In this document: in pieces, positions 8,168-13,075 of the stretch
How positions within the stretch are numbered: position 1 is the stretch's first letter
Layout: the number at the start of each line of letters is the position of its first letter
DNA from: Oscillospiraceae bacterium
GTDB taxonomy: Bacteria > Bacillota > Clostridia > Oscillospirales > Oscillospiraceae
Direction of reading: 5' to 3'
DNA: 13,075 nucleotides
NCBI GenBank assembly: GCA_016297855.1
Contig: JAEDFW010000047.1
Span: 1 to 13,075, forward strand
Translations under genes and position numbers: made by a program
Notes under the pieces: model-generated
The model's input: the letters and a program-made list of their open reading frames with translations, nothing else
Database searches by the model: none
What the model was told of the DNA's origin: nothing

Positions 8168-9276
8168 ATGACTGCTCCTTTGCTGATAACCAGTGGATGA
8201 TTGGGTGAACCAAGCAGGTTCGTGCCCGGTTTAATAATGACATTCTTATCAAGGATTGCGTACCGGATCTTCGCGCCAGCGCCGATCCTGCTGCCCTGCA
8301 TGACAATGCTGTCGCGCACTTCAGCGCCCTCGTCGATATCGACCTCGCGGAAAATTACAGAGTTCTCGGCAAAGCCGAAGATATGGCTGCCGTCAGCAAG
8401 CAGGCAGTTGGGTGCCTGGCCGTTCTGGCCGAAGAGCGTGGGAATCGCATCGCGGACCTTTGTGTAGATCGGTACTTCGCTGCGGAACAGGCTGTGCCGC
8501 ACATCCTCACTCAGCAGGCGCATATTATTTTCATAATATTCCTCCACGCTTTCGTTAAAGAGCGCTACATTGTGGAACGAATACACGTTGACTTTCAGCT
8601 TACCCTCGTGATATTGCGGAAGCAGGAAATCACGTTCAAAGTGATATTTTCCATGCGGAGTCATCTCCCGGATCACTTCGATGAGCTTTTTCCGAGACAT
8701 GATAAACATGCTCATGCCGACAAGATAGTCTTCCGGAGCAATATAGTCCACAGCCATGTCACAGACCTTGCCGTCATCGTCCAGCTTCAGCGCCAGTTGA
8801 TGCTTCTTTTTGCCATCAGCACGTCCGGCTTTGGCAACCACTGTTACATCGCATCCGGATGCCACATGCTCATCCAGCACAAGACTGAAATCAATAGCAC
8901 ACAGAACCGTGGTATCGGCCAAAACAACGTAGTCGGCGTCACTTCGCTGCAAAACCGGAAGCGCTGTCTGCAGTGCCTCAAGCTTGCCGCGGTAAGCCCC
9001 GGTATGGCCAGTAGCATACGGCGGCAGGAAACGCACGCCGTCGCCAAGCGAAAGATCCCACTCCTCACAGCTGCCGAGGTGGTCCATCAGCGACTGATAG
9101 TTGTATTTTGTAATAATGCCGATGTTACGGATGCTGGAGTTTGCCATATTCGACAGAATAAAGTCAATCTGGCGGTAGCGGCTGCCGAACGGGATGGAAG
9201 CGGAAGTCCGTTCTTTGGTCAGCTCACCCATATTGTTGTCGTAAATATTCGAGAAAATGATGCCCATGGTATCCAT
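8164..9276 (-). CDS. glgD: Glucose-1-phosphate adenylyltransferase, regulatory-type subunit GlgD
   Basis: A 370-aa GlgC paralogue of the Firmicute GlgD type. It keeps the nucleotidyltransferase fold (about 1-250) and a C-terminal left-handed beta-helix with hexapeptide-like repeats (about 285-370). The GGxGxR nucleotide loop of GlgC is replaced by IIFSNIYDNN (6-15), while an aspartate aligning with the GlgC catalytic one is kept (Asp121 in VVLADTTVL). GlgD is known to pair with GlgC and raise its activity, with little activity alone. I start it at ATG 9276, preceded by AAAGGA (9289-9294, 12-nt spacing), giving MDTMGIIFSN, close to family N-termini. A TTG at 9309 is also in frame and would overlap the glgC stop, but that ribosome site would then fall inside the gene. 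It lies 29 bp after glgC and overlaps glgA by 4 nt. Confidence 0.93.
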   Translation of the reverse strand: MDTMGIIFSNIYDNNMGELTKERTSASIPFGSRYRQIDFILSNMANSSIRNIGIITKYNYQSLMDHLGSCEEWDLSLGDGVRFLPPYATGHTGAYRGKLEALQTALPVLQRSDADYVVLADTTVLCAIDFSLVLDEHVASGCDVTVVAKAGRADGKKKHQLALKLDDDGKVCDMAVDYIAPEDYLVGMSMFIMSRKKLIEVIREMTPHGKYHFERDFLLPQYHEGKLKVNVYSFHNVALFNESVEEYYENNMRLLSEDVRHSLFRSEVPIYTKVRDAIPTLFGQNGQAPNCLLADGSHIFGFAENSVIFREVDIDEGAEVRDSIVMQGSRIGAGAKIRYAILDKNVIIKPGTNLLGSPNHPLVISKGAVI

Positions 9277-9305
9277 AGCAGTGACACATCCTTTCTGCAC
9301 TGCGG

Positions 9306-10490
9306 TCAAATGACCGCGCCGGCTTCGATAACTTCGCCCTCGGCAATGGTCTTGTCCTTACCGACGACAGCGATCCTGCGTTCTTCACCCTCATGGTAAT
9401 CGCCGATACGCGCACCTGCCTTGATATGGCAGCCCTCGGCGATGATGGCACTGCGGATAACCGCGCCGTTTTCGATCACGACATCCGGCATAATGACGCT
9501 GTCAGTTACCTCCGCACCTTTGCCGATCACACAGCCGGTTGAGACGACCGAATGGTCGACCATGCCATAGACCTCGCAGCCTTCGGAAATGAAGCTCTCA
9601 TGCAGTTCCGCACTCTTGGCGACAAAGGTAGCAGGCTTTGCCGTGTTTCTGGCGTAGATCTTGTTGCCAGTTTTGCCATAGATGTCAAACTGCGGATGCT
9701 TGCCGAGCAGGTCCATGTTCGCCTCCCAGAGGCTGGAGATCGTGCCGACATCCTTCCAGTAGCCTTCAAACTGGTATGCATACAGCTTGTGCCCGGCGTT
9801 CAGAATTGCGGGAATGACGTTTTTGCCAAAATCATTCTCGCTCTTGGGGTCAGCTTCGTCGTCCTCGAGGAATTTTTTCAGCACGCTCCACTTGAACACA
9901 TAGATACCCATGGACGCATTGGTGCTCTTGGGGTGCTTGGGCTTCTCCTCAAATTCATAGATCGAGCCGTCTGCGCGCGTATTCATGATGCCAAAGCGGG
10001 ACGCCTCTTTGAGCGGCACGTCACGCACGGCGATGGTGCAGTCGGAATCATTCTGTTCGTGGAAACGGATCATCTTGGCATAGTCCATCTTATAGATGTG
10101 GTCGCCCGAGAGGATCAGCACATTGTCCGGACGGTAACGGTCAATAAAGGGAATGTTCTGGTAGATGGCGTTGGCTGTGCCCTTGTACCATTCAGAGTTT
10201 TTGCTCTTTGCATAGGGCGGCAGCACCTGCACACCGCCATGTGAGCTGTTGAGACCCCACGGCTGACCGTTGCCGATATACTCATTGAGTTCGAGCGGCT
10301 GATACTGCGTTAGAATACCCACCGTATCGATCTTGGAGTTGACGCAATTGGAAAGCGGGAAATCGATGATACGGTACTTACCGCCGAACGGCACGGCAGG
10401 TTTAGCCGTATTCTCCGTCAATACCATCAGGCGGCTTCCCTGACCGCCCGCCAACAGCATTGCTACACAACGCTTTTTTTGAAATTGCAT
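9306..10490 (-). CDS. glgC: Glucose-1-phosphate adenylyltransferase, catalytic subunit
   Basis: A 394-aa ADP-glucose pyrophosphorylase: glucose-1-phosphate + ATP gives ADP-glucose + PPi, the committed step of bacterial glycogen synthesis. The nucleotide loop LAGGQGSR (13-20), KPAVPFGGKYRIIDFPLSN (30-48), catalytic Asp130 in LSGDHIYKMDY, Lys183 in EFEEKP and YWKDVGT (244-250) are all intact, followed by a beta-helix domain from about 285. Where the E. coli enzyme has Lys39, linked to fructose-1,6-bisphosphate activation, this protein has Asn27, in keeping with Firmicute enzymes not being controlled that way; that last point is inference by motif alignment. ATG 10490 has a strong AAGGAGGA site (10497-10504) in the 24-bp gap after glgB. 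It is the second gene of the operon and very likely forms a mixed complex with GlgD, encoded directly downstream. Confidence 0.97.
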   Translation of the reverse strand: MQFQKKRCVAMLLAGGQGSRLMVLTENTAKPAVPFGGKYRIIDFPLSNCVNSKIDTVGILTQYQPLELNEYIGNGQPWGLNSSHGGVQVLPPYAKSKNSEWYKGTANAIYQNIPFIDRYRPDNVLILSGDHIYKMDYAKMIRFHEQNDSDCTIAVRDVPLKEASRFGIMNTRADGSIYEFEEKPKHPKSTNASMGIYVFKWSVLKKFLEDDEADPKSENDFGKNVIPAILNAGHKLYAYQFEGYWKDVGTISSLWEANMDLLGKHPQFDIYGKTGNKIYARNTAKPATFVAKSAELHESFISEGCEVYGMVDHSVVSTGCVIGKGAEVTDSVIMPDVVIENGAVIRSAIIAEGCHIKAGARIGDYHEGEERRIAVVGKDKTIAEGEVIEAGAVI

Positions 10491-10514
10491 ATCAGTTCCT
10501 CCTTCTGTTTTCTC

Positions 10515-12401
10515 TCATGTTTCCGACTCATTGCGCCGATGCTCATAATAGGTCACGCTCATGGGCGGGACTCTGAATGAACCATGGAATTTGAACCCTC
10601 TATGTTCGCCTTTCTGCGCCTGCACAGTGACCGGCTCATAACCGTAGCCGCCAAATTCTTTGCTGTCAGAGTTCAGCACCGGCACATAATAGCCGGCTCT
10701 TGCCAGACCCAGCTGGTAGCTGTCGCGCAGCACCGGGCAGAAGTTGCACACCACAACCAGTTCTCTGCCCCTTCGATCCATCCGTCGGAACGCAACCACG
10801 CTGGTATTGGCATCATCACAGCTCAGCCACTGGAATCCGTTCCAGTCACTGTCGTTCTCCCACAGCTGCCGATGGTTCAGATAGAAATGGTTCAGTGTTT
10901 TGACAAACTGCTGCATCTTCCGGTGCAGATCATAATCCAGCAGCAGCCAGTCCAGCCCTTGCTTGTAATTCCACTCAATAAACTGCGCGAACTCATTTCC
11001 CATAAAATTCATTTTTTTGCCGGGATGGGCCATCTGATAGGCGAAAAACGTACGCAGATTGCAGAACTTGTCCTCATAGCTGCCGGGCATCCGGCCGATG
11101 AGTGAGAGCTTTCCGTGCACAACCTCGTCGTGGCTGAGCGGCAGGATAAAGTTCTCAGAAAATGCGTATGTCATGGAGAACGTGAGCGTATTGTGGCTCC
11201 CGCTGCGATAGACCGGGTCAAGCTTCATATACTTGAGCATATCGTTCATCCAGCCCATGTTCCATTTGAACAGGAAACCAAGACCGCCGTCATAGGCAGG
11301 TCTTGTGATAAACGGAAACGTGGTCGATTCCTCGGCAATCATCATGACCGCAGAATTTGCGCGGAACGCCGCTTCGTTCAGCCGCTTGAGAAACTCGATT
11401 GCTTCAAGATTTTCGCGGCCACCGAAACGATTTGGCTTGTAATTCTGCCGGTTGTAGTCCAGATACAGCATCGATGCCACAGCATCCACGCGAATACCGT
11501 CTACATGGAATTGCTCAATCCAGTACACGGCATTGGATATGAGGAAAGATTTCACCTCTGGCTTGCCGTAATCATAGATGCGTGTGGTCCAGTCTGGATG
11601 CTCATTCATCATAGGGTCGGACAGCTCATAGCAGCATGTGCCGTCAAACTCGTAAAGACCATACGCATCCTTCGGGAAGTGCGCAGGCACCCAGTCAAGA
11701 ATCACGCCGATATTCTCCGCATGGCAGCGGTCGACAAAGATACGGAGATCTTCGGGCGTTCCGTAGCGATGCGTGGGCGCATAATAGCAGGTGATCTGAT
11801 ATCCCCACGACGGCTCATACGGGTACTCCATAATGGGCATCAGCTCGATATGCGTGTAGCCCATCTCCTTCACATACGGCACCAGCGTATCGGCAAGCTC
11901 GGAGAAGGAATAATAACCGCCGTCGTCATGCCGTTTCCACGAACCGGCATGCACCTCATAGATGTTGACGGGTCTGTTCAGTGAACCCAGCTTTTTCCTG
12001 CGCGCGCGGTACATCGCGTCGTGCCAGATGAACGAGTCTTCCGGCTCAATCATGCTGGACGTACCGGGCAGTTTCTCACAGCGCCTGCCGTAGGGGTCCG
12101 TTTTGTAGAGCGTGCGGCCATCGGGCGTGCGAACGCAGAACTTGTACGCCGAGTCGGGCCGCGCATGCACAGATACCGCTTCCCACACACCGCCGGAGAT
12201 TTTCTGCATAGGCAGATCCAGTTCATTCCAGAAGTTGAAGTCACCAACAACACTCACACCGGATGCGCGCGGGGCCCATACGCGGAACACATATTTTACT
12301 TCCCCATCCAGCTCAAGCCGGTGACAGCCCATAAAACGATAGGCATGTTCACTGCATTCGCCGTGAAACTGCCACAAAAAGTCCTTTAATGCCTGTTCCA
12401 T
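10515..12401 (-). CDS. glgB: 1,4-alpha-glucan branching enzyme
   Basis: A 628-aa GH13 branching enzyme, which cuts an alpha-1,4 chain and rejoins it as an alpha-1,6 branch in glycogen. An N-terminal CBM48 module spans about 30-115 (WAPRASGVSVVGDFNFW at 42-58). The barrel shows ELMPIMEYPYEPSWGYQ (186-202), DWVPAHFP (236-243), nucleophile Asp306 in DGIRVDAVASMLYLDY, acid/base Glu357 in IAEEST, and Asp425 in LSHDEVVHGK. The C-terminal all-beta domain starts near 530. Length fits the shorter type without a doubled N-terminal module. ATG 12401 has AAAGGAA (12411-12417) 9 nt upstream. It is the first gene of the glycogen operon and follows a long, structured leader that includes a terminator-like hairpin (see 12402-12754), so control of the whole operon probably acts here. 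Confidence 0.97.
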   Translation of the reverse strand: MEQALKDFLWQFHGECSEHAYRFMGCHRLELDGEVKYVFRVWAPRASGVSVVGDFNFWNELDLPMQKISGGVWEAVSVHARPDSAYKFCVRTPDGRTLYKTDPYGRRCEKLPGTSSMIEPEDSFIWHDAMYRARRKKLGSLNRPVNIYEVHAGSWKRHDDGGYYSFSELADTLVPYVKEMGYTHIELMPIMEYPYEPSWGYQITCYYAPTHRYGTPEDLRIFVDRCHAENIGVILDWVPAHFPKDAYGLYEFDGTCCYELSDPMMNEHPDWTTRIYDYGKPEVKSFLISNAVYWIEQFHVDGIRVDAVASMLYLDYNRQNYKPNRFGGRENLEAIEFLKRLNEAAFRANSAVMMIAEESTTFPFITRPAYDGGLGFLFKWNMGWMNDMLKYMKLDPVYRSGSHNTLTFSMTYAFSENFILPLSHDEVVHGKLSLIGRMPGSYEDKFCNLRTFFAYQMAHPGKKMNFMGNEFAQFIEWNYKQGLDWLLLDYDLHRKMQQFVKTLNHFYLNHRQLWENDSDWNGFQWLSCDDANTSVVAFRRMDRRGRELVVVCNFCPVLRDSYQLGLARAGYYVPVLNSDSKEFGGYGYEPVTVQAQKGEHRGFKFHGSFRVPPMSVTYYEHRRNESET

Positions 12402-12431
12402 ATACTTACATTCCTTTCAAACGGTTCATTT

Positions 12432-12490
12432 CCGCAGACACCACTCTGCGGCGAAGCGGGCAAATTCACCCGCATCCGCGCCTTTGCGCG
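12432..12490 (-). promoter_or_regulatory. Three consecutive hairpins in the glgB leader
   Basis: Immediately upstream of the glgB ribosome site the leader can form three short hairpins in a row: 12477-12481 with 12486-12490 (5 bp, 4-nt loop), 12456-12460 with 12469-12473 (5 bp, 8-nt loop), and 12432-12438 with 12445-12451 (7 bp, 6-nt loop). All have GC-rich stems. None is followed by a T-run on the minus strand, so they are not terminators. They could affect mRNA stability or access to the glgB start. I recognise no named riboswitch in them. Confidence 0.4.
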
Positions 12491-12532
12491 TTCAAAAGCG
12501 ATGGTAGCACACTTACAGCAAGAGAATGCACG

Positions 12533-12586
12533 AAAAAAGAATAACAGAACAGCCAACCCCAGCACGCAGAGATTGGCTGTTTATTC
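12533..12586 (-). terminator. Terminator/attenuator hairpin upstream of glgB
   Basis: On the minus strand, 12581-12586 plus 12573-12580 pair with 12549-12556 plus 12539-12544, a 14-bp stem with a 4-nt bulge (12545-12548) and a 16-nt loop. It is followed at once by TTTTTT (complement of 12533-12538). It points toward glgB, lies about 130 nt before its start, and comes after a strong promoter, so it would stop leader transcripts unless relieved. The outer six pairs are A-T rich, so it is weaker than the gap terminator. Confidence 0.6.
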
Positions 12587-12588
12587 CG

Positions 12589-12678
12589 CTATCCATCGTT
12601 ATATTTACCGCAGGACGGCACTGCATGCAAAGATGTGCATGCTGCAGCATCCATTTGGATTCGTTCTGCTGCACGCAT
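12589..12678 (-). CDS. Putative 29-aa leader peptide upstream of the glgB attenuator
   Basis: A 29-codon frame beginning MRAAERIQMDAAAC and ending KYNDG, with TAG at 12589-12591. It has a purine-rich ribosome site, AAGGTGAGG (12687-12695), 8 nt before ATG 12678, and starts about 30 nt after the predicted transcription start. Its stop lies 2 nt before the terminator stem begins (12586), the geometry expected of a leader peptide in ribosome-mediated attenuation. It is Ala-rich (6 of 29) with two Cys but has no run of one amino acid that would announce a specific signal. Its start codon is inside the strong 12637-12680 stem-loop, so folding might block initiation. A frame this short can arise by chance; the supporting signals are its ribosome site and position. 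Confidence 0.28.
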   Translation of the reverse strand: MRAAERIQMDAAACTSLHAVPSCGKYNDG

Positions 12679-12714
12679 GCCACTCGCCTCACCTTCCAGC
12701 TACTTTCTGTTTTC

Positions 12715-12743
12715 AGTATAGCATAAAAAATGCCCGCTTGCAA
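12715..12743 (-). promoter_or_regulatory. Strong sigma-A-type promoter facing glgB
   Basis: On the minus strand: -35 TTGCAA (12738-12743), a 17-nt spacer, and -10 TATACT (12715-12720) preceded by TGC, an extended -10 element (12721-12723). The -10 matches consensus at 5 of 6 positions and the -35 at 4 of 6. It is the best promoter I can see for the glycogen operon; predicted start is about 12708, giving a leader of roughly 306 nt to the glgB ATG. Confidence 0.65.
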
Positions 12744-12754
12744 GGCGGACATTT
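12725..12754 (-). terminator. Second hairpin with T-run, overlapping the -35 box
   Basis: Bases 12728-12739 pair with 12743-12754 with one mismatch (12733/12749) and one G-T pair, and the minus strand continues as TTTTTT (complement of 12725-12730). It looks like a second, backup terminator for transcripts coming from gap. The TTGCAA -35 box occupies its loop and inner stem, so the same dyad could instead be an operator for a dimeric repressor. The 100 bp between it and the gap terminator (12755-12856) hold no gene that I can support. Confidence 0.55.
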
Positions 12755-12856
12755 GACAAACATGACAAAAACAAGCAAAAATCCCAAATACTTCCTGCCC
12801 GTTCTGCAATCGGTAGTATATGCCGCTTCCCTGGCCGAACTGACGCAAATTCTGGC

Positions 12857-12888
12857 AAAAAAAGGCCTGCCGTTCAGGCAGGCCTTTT
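12857..12888 (-). terminator. Intrinsic terminator of the gap gene
   Basis: A perfect 12-bp stem (12860-12871 with 12877-12888; 5-nt loop) followed on the minus strand by TTTTTTT (complement of 12857-12863, partly within the stem). It begins 10 nt after the gap stop codon. A textbook rho-independent terminator, so most gap transcription should not reach glgB. Confidence 0.92.
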
Positions 12889-12898
12889 CAGAAACAAA

Positions 12899-13075
12899 TT
12901 AGCCGAGCTCGGAGAAGTACTTGATGGTGCGGACCATCTGAGAGGTGTAGGAGTTCTCGTTGTCATACCAGGAGACAACCTGAACCTGGCTGGTGCCGTT
13001 TTCGAGGTTGACGACCATGGTCTGCGTGGCATCGAACAGGGATCCAAAGCGCATGCCGATGATGTCGGAGGAAAC
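12899..13075 (-). CDS. gapA: Glyceraldehyde-3-phosphate dehydrogenase, C-terminal fragment
   Basis: The last 58 codons plus TAA (12899-12901); the gene continues past the right edge. The translation opens VSSDIIGMRFGSLFDATQT and includes VQVVSWYDNENSYTSQM, the highly conserved C-terminal signature of bacterial NAD-type GAPDH, ending KYFSELG. The enzyme converts glyceraldehyde-3-phosphate, NAD and phosphate to 1,3-bisphosphoglycerate in cytoplasmic glycolysis. The catalytic cysteine lies in the missing part. It is in the same orientation as the glycogen operon but separated by 497 bp, its own terminator and a second T-run hairpin. The symbol is by family; a paralogue such as gapB is unlikely but not excluded. 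Confidence 0.95.
   Translation of the reverse strand, partial: VSSDIIGMRFGSLFDATQTMVVNLENGTSQVQVVSWYDNENSYTSQMVRTIKYFSELG

Larger units (their letters stand above)
12533..12708 (-). ncRNA. Candidate ~175-nt leader RNA or small RNA upstream of glgB
   Basis: The interval from the predicted transcription start (about 12708, placed 7 nt after the -10 box) to the T-run at 12533 forms a self-contained minus-strand unit. Its centre holds a strong stem-loop: 12668-12680 pairs with 12637-12648 (12 bp with one bulged base), built on GCATGC and TGCAGC repeats. GCATGC occurs three times (12623, 12637, 12675). The segment complementary to 12621-12628 could also pair with the terminator loop (complement of 12562-12569; 8 bp with one G-U), giving an alternative fold. 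It may be the attenuated leader of the glycogen operon or an independent sRNA. It matches no RNA family I can recall: no T-box UGGNACC, and no conserved riboswitch core. Confidence 0.4.

Noticed and set aside
8383..9399. Long plus-strand frame opposite glgD (and similar ones at 11115-11984 and 9552-10244)
   Set aside because: Antisense shadows of well-supported GlgD, GlgB and GlgC genes; no ribosome sites and no recognisable protein family.
12501..12509. Second promoter nearer glgB (TGC TACCAT, extended -10-like, minus strand)
   Set aside because: Only 4 of 6 matches in the -10 and no acceptable -35 at 16-18 nt; kept only as a remote possibility.
12533..12708. T-box riboswitch or 6S RNA
   Set aside because: The AAAGTAG start and the size (~175 nt) prompted both ideas, but the T-box UGGNACC antiterminator core is absent, and I could not build the long rod with a central bubble that 6S RNA needs.
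12753..12758. Plus-strand TTGACA, a perfect -35 box
   Set aside because: No -10-like hexamer at 16-18 nt and no gene downstream on that strand.
12513..12848. 111-codon minus-strand open frame across the gap-glgB interval
   Set aside because: It starts at TTG without a ribosome site, runs through a terminator, a promoter and a second terminator, and its translation has no domain-like character.
12501..12902. 133-codon plus-strand open frame in the same interval
   Set aside because: No ribosome site; it crosses several hairpins and overlaps the gap stop codon; it is explained by low stop density.

Overview
This window looks like chromosomal DNA of an anaerobic low-oxygen Firmicute of the Clostridia, most likely near the Oscillospiraceae/Ruminococcaceae. 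That placement is inference. It rests on a GlgC + GlgD pair (typical of Bacillus/Clostridia), an AMP-forming phenylacetate-CoA ligase followed by a small tandem-ACT protein (a common anaerobe arrangement), a fairly GC-rich composition, and strong AAAGGAG-type ribosome binding sites. There is no sign of a mobile element, phage, CRISPR array, tRNA or rRNA.

Layout. (1) Positions 1-1850, plus strand: the 3' end of a phenylacetate-CoA ligase gene (paaK-like), a 143-aa tandem ACT-domain protein, and a class I/II PLP aminotransferase. This is probably the tail of an aryl-acid/aromatic amino acid operon. A perfect 14-bp hairpin follows it. (2) Positions 1920-2447, plus strand: a single GNAT acetyltransferase gene, ending at a bidirectional terminator (about 2451-2503). 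(3) Positions 2496-12401, minus strand: a compact six-gene glycogen operon transcribed glgB - glgC - glgD - glgA - glgP - GH13 glucanase, with gaps of 8-29 bp or a 4-nt overlap. It makes ADP-glucose (GlgC/GlgD), polymerises it (GlgA), branches it (GlgB), and degrades it by phosphorolysis (GlgP) and alpha-glucan hydrolysis (GH13), so synthesis and mobilisation share one transcript. (4) Positions 12402-12898: a 497-bp intergenic region with no ordinary gene but dense signals, described below. (5) Positions 12899-13075, minus strand: the C-terminal 58 codons of glyceraldehyde-3-phosphate dehydrogenase, followed by its own strong terminator.

The most interesting part is the gap-to-glgB interval. 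On the minus strand it contains, in order: the gap terminator; a second hairpin plus T-run; a very good promoter (TTGCAA, 17-nt spacer, TATACT with an extended TGC) whose -35 box lies in the loop of that second hairpin; a Shine-Dalgarno and 29-codon reading frame whose start codon lies in a strong GCATGC-based stem-loop; a terminator hairpin with TTTTTT that begins 2 nt after that frame's stop codon; and then three consecutive short hairpins just before the glgB ribosome binding site. This promoter / short ORF / terminator / structural genes layout is that of an attenuator, or else of an independent ~175-nt small RNA. I recognise no known riboswitch or T-box in it. This is a sequence-based hypothesis.

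The glycogen enzymes themselves are canonical: catalytic residues are in place, lengths are normal and no frameshifts are seen. GlgD has lost the nucleotide-binding loop that GlgC keeps, as usual for that subunit.
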